The notes: a model not told the origin generated them from the letters alone. A stretch of DNA of 64,000 nt from DATLFA01 sp035525225 (GCA_035525225.1 DATLFA010000003.1:19990-83989), one strand, 5' to 3'; numbered from the stretch's first letter, positions 41,531-50,167 are shown. Translations and numbers: made by a program.

Positions 41531-41546
41531 GCGAGCGGCAAGCCGG

Positions 41547-41552
41547 TAGATT
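41547..41552 (+). promoter_or_regulatory. -10 element of the septum-formation gene
   Basis: TAGATT ends seven bases before GTG 41560; leaderless transcript predicted. Confidence 0.5.
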
Positions 41553-41559
41553 CGCCGGG

Positions 41560-42150
41560 GTGCGGCACGGGTTGCGGATACTTGCGCTGATCGTCGTGGC
41601 CACCGCGTGCCAACGCGACAGTGCCACGCCGGCCTCTGTCGATGGCGAATCGGTTGCGCCTTCGGCCTCGGTGAGCGCAGACTCCACCGCCGCGACCACC
41701 CGCTCCGATGCCACCGGGACGACGGCGCGATCTACGCCGGGCATCGAAGGGCTTCCGGTCGATCCGGACACGCTCGTCGTGGGCGACTGCTTCAACCGGT
41801 ACGCGGGACTCCAGAACTACCAGACCATCGAGATCGTCACGAAGCGCTCGTGCGCGCAACCCCACGATGGCGAGATCTTCTACAAGAGCGACTATGAGGG
41901 TTCGGTCACGGTGAACACCTACCCCGGCAAGGAAAGGTTGACGACCGACTCGATTCGAGTCTGCTACGAGAATTTTCTGGGTTTCGTGGGCAAGGCCTAC
42001 GAGACGTCCAGCTACCAACTGGGCTACTTCTTGCCACAACAAGATCGGTGGGAAAGCACCACCGAGCGTTATCGCGCGGTCACTTGCTATGTGACTGCGT
42101 ACGCGAGAGGCACCAAGCTCACCGGAACGGTTCGCGATTCTCGGCTCTGA
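41560..42150 (+). CDS. Septum-formation family lipoprotein
   Basis: 196 residues from GTG 41560. Short lipoprotein signal with lipobox VATAC (Cys17), a Ser/Thr/Ala-rich stretch to about 65, then the Septum_form domain: LVVGDCFNRYAG, TKRSCAQPHDGEIFYK and two later cysteines, giving two likely disulfides. Members are actinobacterial envelope proteins, some linked to cell division. It follows the sortase gene by 69 bases. Confidence 0.8.
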   Translation: MRHGLRILALIVVATACQRDSATPASVDGESVAPSASVSADSTAATTRSDATGTTARSTPGIEGLPVDPDTLVVGDCFNRYAGLQNYQTIEIVTKRSCAQPHDGEIFYKSDYEGSVTVNTYPGKERLTTDSIRVCYENFLGFVGKAYETSSYQLGYFLPQQDRWESTTERYRAVTCYVTAYARGTKLTGTVRDSRL

Positions 42151-42191
42151 CCTGCCGCTTCTATTGCAGGCACGGCGGTGCCCGCGGCATA

Positions 42192-42197
42192 TACCGT
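42192..42197 (+). promoter_or_regulatory. -10 element of the DUF5317 gene
   Basis: TACCGT ends six bases before GTG 42204. Confidence 0.5.
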
Positions 42198-42203
42198 GAC
42201 GGT

Positions 42204-43028
42204 GTGGCCTCGCAGACCCTGCTCCTCGCCACCGTCGCCACGGTTGCCGGGTTGATCGTCGGGGTCCGGCGCGGGGGAACGCTGGGCAACGTCGCGCACG
42301 TCCATGTGGAATGGTGGCGACTGTTCTTCGTCGCGATGGGGCTCATCGGTCTCGTCGATGTCGCACCCGGCATCTCGATAGAACTCGGACTTGTCGACGT
42401 CGGCGCGGTGAGCCTCGTCGTGGCCGGCCTCGGGTTGTTGATCGTGCTCGCCGTGCGCAATTTACACCTGGTCGGTGTACCGATCATCGCCTTCGGGCTG
42501 GGGATGAACCTGCTCGCCACGATCGCCAACGACGGTTTTCCCGTGGACAGGGGTGCGCTCGTCGCGGCGCGGGTCGGAACATCGAGCACGGTGGACGAGC
42601 CGAGTCTCTCGGGCGTGCGGCACCTGCGCACCGACGACGACCGACTCTGGTGGTTGGGGGATGCCATCCCCGTTCGCGAACTCGAACACGTGATGTCGTT
42701 CGGTGATCTCGTCATCATCGCTGGTCTCGCGTGCACCGTCGTGCACCTCACCCGACGCAAGAAGCTCCAACCAGCGAGGCCGCTGTCGCCCGACGCCCGC
42801 GCCGGACTGGTGTCGATCGCCGCGCCCGAGATCCGCCTCGACGCGCCGATCATCGACTTGGCGCTCGTCGCCGAAGCCGCCGATCACGGCTACGCGGCGC
42901 GCCCCGAGGCGGCCTCAGACGCGACCTTGGACATCGGGGGCCATGACGAGCGCGAGCCCAGTCCAGGACTGGGGGATGGCTCCGAGTCCATGAGCAGTGT
43001 CGGGTTCCCAATACTCCGCGAGTTCTGA
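42204..43028 (+). CDS. DUF5317 membrane protein
   Basis: 274 residues from GTG 42204. Five to six hydrophobic helices; VGVRRGGTLGNVAHVHVEWW, GLGMNLLATIANDGFPVDRG and WWLGDAIPVRELEHVMSFGD match DUF5317. Function unknown. The last 38 codons run antisense through the end of the GH63-like gene, a 114-base convergent overlap; this tail (ending SVGFPILREF) is outside the conserved domain. Confidence 0.8.
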   Translation: MASQTLLLATVATVAGLIVGVRRGGTLGNVAHVHVEWWRLFFVAMGLIGLVDVAPGISIELGLVDVGAVSLVVAGLGLLIVLAVRNLHLVGVPIIAFGLGMNLLATIANDGFPVDRGALVAARVGTSSTVDEPSLSGVRHLRTDDDRLWWLGDAIPVRELEHVMSFGDLVIIAGLACTVVHLTRRKKLQPARPLSPDARAGLVSIAAPEIRLDAPIIDLALVAEAADHGYAARPEAASDATLDIGGHDEREPSPGLGDGSESMSSVGFPILREF

Positions 43029-44108
43029 ACGCAGCGCGCCCGCAACGGTCTGTCGGGCAATCTGTTGCGACACGGCCACGTCGCCCGCGCGCCGGGTCGC
43101 CAGCCAGCACAGGTAGTTCAGCTGCGGCCAGGACGGTCCTCGCCAATAGGTGTCCGGCGCGAACACTGCCTCGTCGCGATGCACCCCACAGGGCCCGAAC
43201 GCGGCACCGTACTCCGAGGGATCGCACAACGAACGATGCGCGCGAGCACGCGCCGTGCCGTCGCGCGTGACGAGCAACGGCAGCAACGCGTCGAGTGTAC
43301 GCACGCGGCCCGACCCGTGTTCGGTTTCACCGGCATCGATCCACGAAACCACGTCACGATCCCACCTTTGGTCGAGGTACCCGACGAGTTCGTCGGCTTC
43401 GCGCTGGATCTGTTCGTCCGCTGCGATTGCCGAGAGCTCGTACGCGTTGAATGCGATCAGAGCGTTGAAACCGGCCGACGCGACGACACACGACGGGTTC
43501 GCGATCGGTGCACCGGATGCCGACCGCACGATCGACGCGACCAACTCGCCCTTGCGGCGGTACCAGTGCTCGGCAGAGATGCCGTCGGGACACAGGTCAT
43601 CCCAGCGCGGGCTATCGTCCGCGCCCGACTCCCACGGGTGCGCAAGCAAGACCAGCCCGCTGGTGAGGTGTCGGGCGCGCCGCCGAAGCAGAAACGTGAT
43701 GCCGCGCAACGCCCGGTCGATCAACTCGTCGGGCACGGTGACCCCTCGACGCACGCACTCGGCGAGCGCATGACCGAACATCGGAGGCTGCGTGATCGAC
43801 GACGCGCCAGTGCGTCCCCAGAACGTCGCGTGGGTGTCCGGTCCCCGCTCGTAGTTCATGTGCGGGACGAAGCCGCTCTCTTCGTCCTGCGCCGACAACG
43901 CGTGTGTCAGTTCGCGCAGCGCTCGCTCCTCGTCGCCCAGCGCCAACCAGATGAGCGTGTGGAAGCACGAGTCCCAGAGCCACTGCCACGGATAGACCAC
44001 GTTGTTCGGTGCGGTGTAGCCCTCGGGCATCCATTGTGCGTGGAGCGTCTCGCTCACACGGGCGCGCAACTCACGCACATCAGACGGCGTGGGCGACACA
44101 CTGGACAT
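42915..44108 (-). CDS. GH63-like (MGH1-type) glycoside hydrolase
   Basis: 397 residues from ATG 44108. VVYPWQWLWDSCFHTLIWLA, ESGFVPHMNYERGP, SSITQPPMFGHALAE, HPWESGADDSPRWDDL (catalytic Asp region) and DTYWRGPSWPQLNYLCWL (catalytic Glu/Asp face) match the (alpha/alpha)6 GH63 group that includes mannosylglycerate and glucosylglycerate hydrolases. It has no signal peptide, so it acts on a cytoplasmic solute such as a glycosylglycerate. A glycosyltransferase gene diverges 51 bases upstream. Its end overlaps the DUF5317 gene. Confidence 0.8.
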   Translation of the reverse strand: MSSVSPTPSDVRELRARVSETLHAQWMPEGYTAPNNVVYPWQWLWDSCFHTLIWLALGDEERALRELTHALSAQDEESGFVPHMNYERGPDTHATFWGRTGASSITQPPMFGHALAECVRRGVTVPDELIDRALRGITFLLRRRARHLTSGLVLLAHPWESGADDSPRWDDLCPDGISAEHWYRRKGELVASIVRSASGAPIANPSCVVASAGFNALIAFNAYELSAIAADEQIQREADELVGYLDQRWDRDVVSWIDAGETEHGSGRVRTLDALLPLLVTRDGTARARAHRSLCDPSEYGAAFGPCGVHRDEAVFAPDTYWRGPSWPQLNYLCWLATRRAGDVAVSQQIARQTVAGALRSELAEYWEPDTAHGLGAIPQSWTGLALVMAPDVQGRV

Positions 44109-44159
44109 CGGTACTCGCTCTCGGGTGGGTATCGAGGTGCTAGAACGCTGCGCATTCTT

Positions 44160-45188
44160 ATGGCGAGGTGCGCGATTGTGTCGTTTCGGCTGGGACGAGC
44201 CGATGGAGTGTCGGTCGTGGCGGCGACATGGTGCAAAGCTCTCGCCGACCTCGGGTTCTCGATACGCACGATCGCGGGCGATGGCCCCGTCGATGTGACC
44301 GTGCCCGGCTTGGGGATCGACGCGGCATCTGCACCGACCAAAGCCGAGTTGCGCGCCGCGTTGGCGGGTGTCGATCTCGTGGTCGTCGAGAACCTGTTGT
44401 CGATTCCGCTCAATCTTCCCGCCTCGCGCGTGCTGAGCGCAGTGTTGCGAGGACGACCGGCGATACTGCACCACCATGATCCCTCTTGGCAGCGCGAGCG
44501 CTTCGCCCACATCACCGAGTTGCCTCCGCACGACAGCGCGTGGCGCCATGTCACGATCAACGAGCTCACCCGGCGCCAGATGGCCGAGCGGGGTATCACG
44601 GCGACGACGATCTACAACGCATTCGATGTCCATCAGCTACTGGGCGATCGCGCCGCCACGCGGGCGGAGTTCGCCATCGATCCCGACGAGCGCCTCGTGA
44701 TCCATCCGGTGCGCGCGATCGAGCGCAAGAACATTCCGAAGGCGCTCGAGTTGGCCGAGGCTCTCGACGCCACCTATTGGCTCCTGGGCAGGGCAGAAGA
44801 GAACTACGACGCGGAGCTCGACCGCATCCTGGCCCGGGCGCGCACGAGGGTCATCCATCGCAGTTCGTCCGATCGCGCCGGGTTCTATGCCGCGTCGGAC
44901 ATCGTGGCGTTCCCGTCGACGTGGGAGGGCTTCGGCAACCCACCCGTCGAAGCCGCGATCTTTTGCCGACCGGTAGCCGTTGGTCACTATCCCGTCGCTG
45001 CGGAATTACGGGCGCTCGGGTTTCGCTGGTTCGACCCCGACGACGTCGACGCGCTTCGGGCGTGGTTCGAAAAGGTGGACGAGTCGTTGCTCGACCACAA
45101 CCAACGACTCGCGCGGGAGCATTTCTCGTTCGAATCCATGCGAGACGAACTCCGGGCGCTGCTCGCCGATGCGGGGTGGCTGCCATGA
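44160..45188 (+). CDS. Glycosyltransferase, GT4-like
   Basis: 342 residues from ATG 44160. N-terminal Rossmann domain with VVAATWCKALADLGF and the C-terminal donor-binding motif FPSTWEGFGNPPVEAAIFC, with the E-x7-E pair of GT4 enzymes. VIHPVRAIERKNIPKALELA is the usual linker. Substrates unknown. It is divergent from the GH63-like gene and followed, with an ATGA overlap, by a small membrane protein. Confidence 0.85.
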   Translation: MARCAIVSFRLGRADGVSVVAATWCKALADLGFSIRTIAGDGPVDVTVPGLGIDAASAPTKAELRAALAGVDLVVVENLLSIPLNLPASRVLSAVLRGRPAILHHHDPSWQRERFAHITELPPHDSAWRHVTINELTRRQMAERGITATTIYNAFDVHQLLGDRAATRAEFAIDPDERLVIHPVRAIERKNIPKALELAEALDATYWLLGRAEENYDAELDRILARARTRVIHRSSSDRAGFYAASDIVAFPSTWEGFGNPPVEAAIFCRPVAVGHYPVAAELRALGFRWFDPDDVDALRAWFEKVDESLLDHNQRLAREHFSFESMRDELRALLADAGWLP

Positions 45189-45448
45189 CGGCGCCCGAGC
45201 CCGATCCCGTACTCGTCCGGCGCGCACAGGTCGCCCGTCTCGCAATCCTCGGACAGCGAATCGGTTACTTGCTCTACGGCGCAGCCATGGTCTTGTTCGT
45301 GATCGGCTTCATCATCGGATTCACGCCCGCTGTCGTCACGACCATCGTCACCGCCATGATCATCGGCTCGGCGTTGCTGGCTCCGGCGATCGTCGCGGGC
45401 TACGCCGTCAAGGCGGCCGCGCGTGAGGACCGCGAGCGCGGGCGCTAG
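45185..45448 (+). CDS. Small two-helix membrane protein
   Basis: 87 residues. The start overlaps the glycosyltransferase stop (ATGA). Two membrane helices (IGYLLYGAAMVLFVIGFIIG and VVTTIVTAMIIGSALLAPAI) and a charged C-terminus. No family recognised; coupling suggests it assists the glycosyltransferase at the membrane. Confidence 0.75.
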   Translation: MTAPEPDPVLVRRAQVARLAILGQRIGYLLYGAAMVLFVIGFIIGFTPAVVTTIVTAMIIGSALLAPAIVAGYAVKAAAREDRERGR

Positions 45449-45460
45449 GTTGTCCTCGGT

Positions 45461-46084
45461 ATGAGCTCCCGCGTCGGGTCAGAAGATCGTTCGACCACCA
45501 CGCGTCTGCCCGCGCTGCAGCGGCGGCGCCAACTCCTCAACGTCGCCGTCGAGTCCTTCAGCACGAGCGGCTTTCACAAGACGTCGATGAGCGCGCTCGC
45601 CGCCGCCGCCGGCGTGACCAAGCCGGTGCTGTACCAACACTTCAGTTCGAAGAGTGAGCTCTACCTCGAGGTCGTTCGCGACATCGGCGGTCGTCTGCGC
45701 GACGACCTCGCCAAAGCGGTCGCCGATGCGACTTCGGCACACAGTCAGGTCGAGGCCGGCTTCCGCTCGTATTTCCAGTTCTTCGCGAACGAGCCCTTCG
45801 CGTTCGAAGTGCTCTTCGGTGACGGATCGCGACGCGACCCCGAGTTTGCCCGTGAAGCTCACGCCGTCGAAGAATCCATCGCCGAGAGCATCGCCCAACT
45901 CATCGCCATCGACGACATGCCCGAACTCGACCGTCAGGTCTTGGCCTTCGGCATCGTCGGACTGGCCGAAGGCGCGGGCCGTTACTGGATGAACCATCAC
46001 CTGGAGTTGGCGCCGAGTGACCTTGCGGCGCGTGTCGCCGAGCTCGCCTGGTACGGCCTGCGTGGTCGCCCGCGCCGCGACTGA
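45461..46084 (+). CDS. TetR-family transcriptional regulator
   Basis: 207 residues. DNA-binding domain RRRQLLNVAVESFSTSGFHK, TSMSALAAAAGVTKPVLYQH and FSSKSELYLEV. C-terminal domain of the TetR_C type with FANEPFAFEVLFGDGSRRDP. A TAGGTT hexamer at 45446-45451 is nine bases from the ATG. Target and ligand are not evident; neighbours are a small membrane protein and, convergently, a NUDIX gene. Confidence 0.88.
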   Translation: MSSRVGSEDRSTTTRLPALQRRRQLLNVAVESFSTSGFHKTSMSALAAAAGVTKPVLYQHFSSKSELYLEVVRDIGGRLRDDLAKAVADATSAHSQVEAGFRSYFQFFANEPFAFEVLFGDGSRRDPEFAREAHAVEESIAESIAQLIAIDDMPELDRQVLAFGIVGLAEGAGRYWMNHHLELAPSDLAARVAELAWYGLRGRPRRD

Positions 46085-46087
46085 CGT

Positions 46088-46576
46088 TCAGAGAGTGGGG
46101 CTGATGTCGATGGGCTCGACCGGCAGCTCGTTGCGCACGATCGGTGGCAGGAACTCGCGAAGTCGCTCGGGCAACACGTTGACGTCGCTGGAAAGCAGGT
46201 CGTCGAGGGCCCACCACTTGGCTCCCATGAACGCGGCCGCTTCGAGCGATTCGAGCCCTTGCGGATTCCACTCGCCGCCGTCGCACCAGGCGACGTGGAT
46301 GCGTTCGTTCGAATCGAAGTGATATCCCGCGAAGTCGAACTCGACGTGTTGGGTCCAAATGCACGGCCCGATCTCGACCTCGGTGATCCCTGCTTCTTCG
46401 ATGAGCTCGCGCCGCGCCGCGTCTTCACTCGACTCACCGGGACTGATGCCGCCGCCGGGAATCTCCCACCAGGGTGGCTTGCGAAAGTCGACGGGATCTT
46501 CGGCGTGCATCAAGAAGACGCGTCCGTCACGGTCGAGCAGAACGACCCGAGCGGCGGGCCGGCGAAGGGTGAACAC
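46088..46576 (-). CDS. NUDIX hydrolase
   Basis: 162 residues from GTG 46576. The Nudix box GISPGESSEDAARRELIEEA followed by G-I is complete (G-x5-E-x7-R-E-x-x-E-E-x-G). N-terminal RPAARVVLLDRDGRVFLMH and WWEIPGGG are typical. Hydrolyses a nucleoside diphosphate linked to another group; substrate unknown. Starts five bases after the Fur-family stop. Confidence 0.85.
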   Translation of the reverse strand: MFTLRRPAARVVLLDRDGRVFLMHAEDPVDFRKPPWWEIPGGGISPGESSEDAARRELIEEAGITEVEIGPCIWTQHVEFDFAGYHFDSNERIHVAWCDGGEWNPQGLESLEAAAFMGAKWWALDDLLSSDVNVLPERLREFLPPIVRNELPVEPIDISPTL

Positions 46577-46581
46577 TGCAG

Positions 46582-47019
46582 CTACTGACTGCAATCGGTG
46601 CAACGACCGACCAGATCGAGGCGGTGGGTGTCGACCGCGAAGCCGTACTTGCGGGCGACCGTCGACGCGGATCGCTCGATCTGCTTCTCGAGATCGGCGG
46701 GCACCGCGAAGTCGGTGACCGCGCCACAATCGGTGCAGATCAAGTGATGGTGATGGTGGCCTGTCAGGTCTTCGGCGAGCTCGTAGTGGCTGTGCTCGTC
46801 CGAGGTGATGATCCGGCGCACTACGCCGGCCTGTTCGAGCTCGGCCAAGTTGCGGTAGGCGCTGCTCTGGGCCAGTTCGGGTTGCCGGGCTAGAATCTCG
46901 GGAAGCGTCATCGGTCGGCCTTCGTCGACGAGCACATCGACGACCGCGCGACGCGAGCCGGTGTAGCGCTGTCCGGCCGATCTGAGCAGTGTCGACACCG
47001 CGTCGTGCACATTCTTCAC
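46582..47019 (-). CDS. Fur-family metal regulator
   Basis: 145 residues from GTG 47019. Winged helix RYTGSRRAVVDVL through SSAYRNLAELEQAGVVRRI, metal-site histidines in GHHHHHLICTDCGAVTDF and a structural Zn site with CTDC near the end. Both CxxC pairs are present. Whether it senses Fe, Zn or peroxide cannot be settled. An eight-base inverted repeat surrounds the putative -10, suggesting autoregulation. Confidence 0.9.
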   Translation of the reverse strand: MKNVHDAVSTLLRSAGQRYTGSRRAVVDVLVDEGRPMTLPEILARQPELAQSSAYRNLAELEQAGVVRRIITSDEHSHYELAEDLTGHHHHHLICTDCGAVTDFAVPADLEKQIERSASTVARKYGFAVDTHRLDLVGRCTDCSQ

Positions 47020-47020
47020 A

Positions 47021-47046
47021 GCGGCGCACTGTACCGGCTGCGCCGC
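47021..47046 (-). promoter_or_regulatory. Fur promoter inside an inverted repeat
   Basis: TACAGT (47033-47028) is eight bases before GTG 47019. Arms GCGGCGCA (47021-47028) and TGCGCCGC (47039-47046) enclose a ten-base loop. Either an operator or a terminator for the DUF5995 gene. Confidence 0.5.
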
Positions 47047-47051
47047 GCGTC

Positions 47052-47837
47052 TCAGCGCTCTAGCACGACCCCGAAGCCCTGGCGCGCGAGGCGAAGGATG
47101 ATCTGGCCCGGCTGCCCCAGATCCACGACACGCTGACGCGAGAGCGCCTCGAGGTCACGCAACGCGGCGCCATACGACTCGGGGCCCTGACGCCGTGCCC
47201 GGTCGAGCGTGCGGGCGTTGGCCCACACCTTTGTGCGCGCCTCGCGCAGGAACTTCTTCGTGCCCAATCGATTGAACGGAGTCAGCATCTTGTCGAGCAA
47301 CGTGCGCTGACCGGGCAGCTCGAGCTTTTTCAACTCTGCATCCTCGGCGGCCACCCGCGCCGCGAGCACGGTGTCGATGTGCTGGTGATCGCCGCCGCGA
47401 GTCGCCACCAACGCAGCATCGTCGAACTCGGAGCTGGTGACCACCGCGCACAGTGCCTGCGGCAGGTCGTAGTTGATGTGCGCGTTCATCCCGAGCAAGA
47501 CATGGCGTAGCGGAGGCAGCGCCGTGTCCTGTGCCCGATCGAAGGCGACTTGCCATGGTCCGACCGCAGCCGCGGTGGCCTCGTACTGCTCGAACGCTCG
47601 CAGATAGAGCCCGGCGAACACGACGTCCCACCGTTCGACCCACACGTTGTCGGTGAAGCCGCCTCGGAGGATCTCGTCACGCACCGCGCGTGTCGTCCGG
47701 GCGTATGTGCTGTGGAAGTAACGACGCGGGTCGCCGGCAGCGTCGAGGGACTGTTCGATCCGATCCATCGACGTGAGCAGCGCGCCTATCGTGTCGTAGT
47801 CGCCCCGGTCGGTGCCGTCGGGAACAGTGGAAGCCAT
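47052..47837 (-). CDS. DUF5995 family protein
   Basis: 261 residues from ATG 47837. WVERWDVVFAGLYLRAFEQY, PLRHVLLGMNAHINYDLPQA and a C-terminal VWANARTLDRAR region match DUF5995, a family of predicted helical proteins with H-N-type motifs reminiscent of metal-binding bundles. Function unknown. Downstream of pspA and upstream of fur on the minus strand. Confidence 0.8.
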   Translation of the reverse strand: MASTVPDGTDRGDYDTIGALLTSMDRIEQSLDAAGDPRRYFHSTYARTTRAVRDEILRGGFTDNVWVERWDVVFAGLYLRAFEQYEATAAAVGPWQVAFDRAQDTALPPLRHVLLGMNAHINYDLPQALCAVVTSSEFDDAALVATRGGDHQHIDTVLAARVAAEDAELKKLELPGQRTLLDKMLTPFNRLGTKKFLREARTKVWANARTLDRARRQGPESYGAALRDLEALSRQRVVDLGQPGQIILRLARQGFGVVLER

Positions 47838-47871
47838 CACGCCGGCTATTTGCCGCGGTGCCGGATCCGGA

Positions 47872-48633
47872 TCACGCAGGTGGGCTGGGTGTATCGATCT
47901 GGGCAGCACCCGGTTGCATCCCGAGCTCTGCCCGGATCTGGTCGAGGCGGGCACGGGCCTCGGTGTTGCGCGCCGCGGCTTCGATCTCCATCATGTGCGA
48001 CTCGACCGAAGTGCCCTGGATCTCGGCCATGCCCTTGGCCTTGGCATAGCGCGACTCGATCTTGTCGCGCACCTCGTTGAAGGTGGGCACGTCTTGACCC
48101 ACACTCTCCGACAACGATGCCATTGCCGTGTTCATCTGCTCTTGCATCTTGGCCTGCTCGAGTTGACCCATCAGCTTGTGCCGCTCGGACAGCTTCTTCT
48201 GCAACATGGCACTGTTCTGCTCAACCGCGGCTTTGGCCTGGTTCGCGGCTTGCGTTGCCTGCAAGTGCAACGCCTTCAATCCGTCGATCTCGTTCTCGAG
48301 TGCGATCATCCGATTGGCAAACGCTTCGGCGGCCGACGTGTATTGGTTGGACTTCGTGGGGTCACCCGCGGTACTGGCGTCCTCGGCCATGCGCACCGCT
48401 TGCCGCGCGTTGGCGTTGACCCGCTCGAGCTCTTCGAGCGCGCGATCGAGGCGCATCTCGGTCTGCTTCTGACTGCCGATCACGTTGGCCGCCTGCTCTC
48501 TCAGCCGGCGGTGCTGCTCCTGTGCCTCGATGATGGCCTGCTCGAGCTGCACCTTGGGATCGGCACGTTCGTTGAACGAGCCAGTGAGCTTGGCGGTCAT
48601 GTACATCCAGAAACGACGAGCGAGCTTCAGCAT
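47872..48633 (-). CDS. pspA: PspA/IM30 (ESCRT-III-like) membrane stress protein
   Basis: 253 residues, nearly all helical coiled coil. N-terminal amphipathic helix MLKLARRFWMYMTAKLTGS and the family helix DPKVQLEQAIIEAQEQHRRL. C-terminus ends with a proline-rich tail. PspA polymerises on damaged membranes. TACCCT eight bases before the ATG suggests a leaderless message. Divergent from an MFS exporter across 65 bases. Confidence 0.9.
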   Translation of the reverse strand: MLKLARRFWMYMTAKLTGSFNERADPKVQLEQAIIEAQEQHRRLREQAANVIGSQKQTEMRLDRALEELERVNANARQAVRMAEDASTAGDPTKSNQYTSAAEAFANRMIALENEIDGLKALHLQATQAANQAKAAVEQNSAMLQKKLSERHKLMGQLEQAKMQEQMNTAMASLSESVGQDVPTFNEVRDKIESRYAKAKGMAEIQGTSVESHMMEIEAAARNTEARARLDQIRAELGMQPGAAQIDTPSPPA

Positions 48634-48641
48634 GGCCGCTA

Positions 48642-48647
48642 AGGGTA
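48642..48647 (-). promoter_or_regulatory. -10 element of pspA
   Basis: TACCCT ends eight bases before ATG 48633 on the minus strand. Confidence 0.45.
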
Positions 48648-48684
48648 GCCCCGGTGCGCGGTCGTTCGCAGCGGGATCGCCCGG

Positions 48685-48690
48685 TAGGGT
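48685..48690 (+). promoter_or_regulatory. -10 element of the MFS gene
   Basis: TAGGGT ends eight bases before GTG 48699. Confidence 0.45.
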
Positions 48691-48698
48691 CGGGCGCC

Positions 48699-50096
48699 GT
48701 GAGCGTCGCCGAAGTGGCCAAGCCCGATCTGCGGCGCGCCTACCTCGTGTTGTTCGTCGTGGGCCTCGGCAGTTTCCTCACCGCGATGTCGTTGTCGATC
48801 GTGTTCGTGGTGTACCCCGATCTGGTCGAAGAGTTCCCCAATTCGTCCAACTCGACGCTCTCGTGGGTGCTCAATATCTTCACCATCGTCGGCGCGCCGC
48901 TGTTCATCCTGGGGGGCGTGGCCGGCGAACGCTACGGCCGCAAGCGCACCATGATCCTCGGGCTCATCGGGTTCACCGTCGCATCGGTGCTCGCGGCGCT
49001 GGCACCGAACCCTGGGTGGCTCATCGCCGCGAGAGCGATACAAGCCGTTTTCACCGCACTCATCCTGCCGATGACCGCCACCCTGATCCTCAATGCGTTT
49101 CCCGAGTCGCATCGCGGCACGGCAGCGGCCGGATGGTCGGCGATCGATGGCATCGCGGCGTCGCTCGGCCCCTCGCTCGGTGGTTGGCTGATCGATACCT
49201 GGAGTTGGCGAGCGGCGTTCTGGCTCAACGTGCCGATCGGTGTCATCGCGACCGTCGCGGCGATGATCGTCCTCGACGAGTCGAAGAACGACACGGCGCC
49301 CCGTGTGCCCGACGTCGTCGGCATGTTCGCGTTGATGGGTGGCGTGGGCTTCCTCGTACTCGGTCTCGTGCAGAGCAGCCAGTGGGGTTGGGGCAGCGGG
49401 CTGGTGATCTCGTCGATCGTGGCCGGCGCGGCGCTCGTCGCACTCTTGCTCCGTCGCTCAGGCCGGCATCCCGCACCCCTCATCGACCTCACTCTCTTCC
49501 GCAGTCGCACGTACGCGTTCGGCAACATCTCGATGTTGATGTTCGCGTTGAGCTTCTTCGGCACACAGTTCGGCGCCATCCTTTTCCTGCGACAGATCTG
49601 GGGCTTCAGCCTCCTCGATGCCGGTCTGCTGAGTACTCCGGTGTTCGCATTCACCGCGCTGTTCTCGCTCGCCGCCGGCCGAATCAGCGATCGCTTCGGC
49701 GACGAGAAGCTGAGTGCGCCCGCCGTCACCGTGTGGACGATCGGCGTCGCCATGTTGGCGTTCGGACTGCAGGGTGAGCGCAACATGGCGCTGTGGTTCA
49801 CCGCGACGTCGATCGCGGGCGCGGGGGCCGGCCTCGCGTGGGGCGGCATGTTCGCACTGGTGCTGCGCCGGGTCGAACCCGAGCGCATGTCGTTGGCCGC
49901 GAGCATCACCCAGACCCTCCAGCGCATCGGCAACTCGCTCGGCGTCGCGGTCGCGGTGACGATTCTCGGGTCGCGGGTCGACACCACCCTCGGCGACCAC
50001 CGGCGCATGTTCGCGGCCATGACCATTGCCGCGCTCATCACGATCGTGTCGAACCTGCTGCTCCTCCCCCGCACCCGCCGCCCTCCTCCCATCTGA
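48699..50096 (+). CDS. MFS transporter, DHA2-like drug exporter
   Basis: 465 residues from GTG 48699 with about 14 membrane helices. Motif A GVAGERYGRKRTMILGL after helix 2, motif C-like AIDGIAASLGPSLGGWLIDT in helix 5, and GRISDRFGDEKL in the second half. Typical of proton-driven EmrB/QacA-type efflux. No regulator adjacent except the divergent pspA, so a link to envelope stress is possible. Confidence 0.88.
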   Translation: MSVAEVAKPDLRRAYLVLFVVGLGSFLTAMSLSIVFVVYPDLVEEFPNSSNSTLSWVLNIFTIVGAPLFILGGVAGERYGRKRTMILGLIGFTVASVLAALAPNPGWLIAARAIQAVFTALILPMTATLILNAFPESHRGTAAAGWSAIDGIAASLGPSLGGWLIDTWSWRAAFWLNVPIGVIATVAAMIVLDESKNDTAPRVPDVVGMFALMGGVGFLVLGLVQSSQWGWGSGLVISSIVAGAALVALLLRRSGRHPAPLIDLTLFRSRTYAFGNISMLMFALSFFGTQFGAILFLRQIWGFSLLDAGLLSTPVFAFTALFSLAAGRISDRFGDEKLSAPAVTVWTIGVAMLAFGLQGERNMALWFTATSIAGAGAGLAWGGMFALVLRRVEPERMSLAASITQTLQRIGNSLGVAVAVTILGSRVDTTLGDHRRMFAAMTIAALITIVSNLLLLPRTRRPPPI

Positions 50097-50102
50097 GAGC
50101 CC

Positions 50103-50150
50103 TTCTCTTGGCGTTTTACGGGTGTCGAGACCTGTAAAACGCCAACAGAA
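50103..50150. terminator. Palindromic element, copy 2
   Basis: Core 50108-50145: arms TTGGCGTTTTAC / GTAAAACGCCAA are perfect, and 17 of 19 pairs hold overall; flanks TTCTC / CAGAA extend it. Lies between the convergent MFS and PPOX-type genes. Same element as at 31743-31788. Confidence 0.65.
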
Positions 50151-50167
50151 CCGGTGTTGTGGGGGAA

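Noticed and set aside
46541..46560. Another copy of the hairpin repeat (GACCCGAGCGGCGGGCC)
   Set aside because: Only ten core bases match; the rest is explained by the NUDIX coding sequence Arg-Pro-Ala-Ala-Arg-Val.
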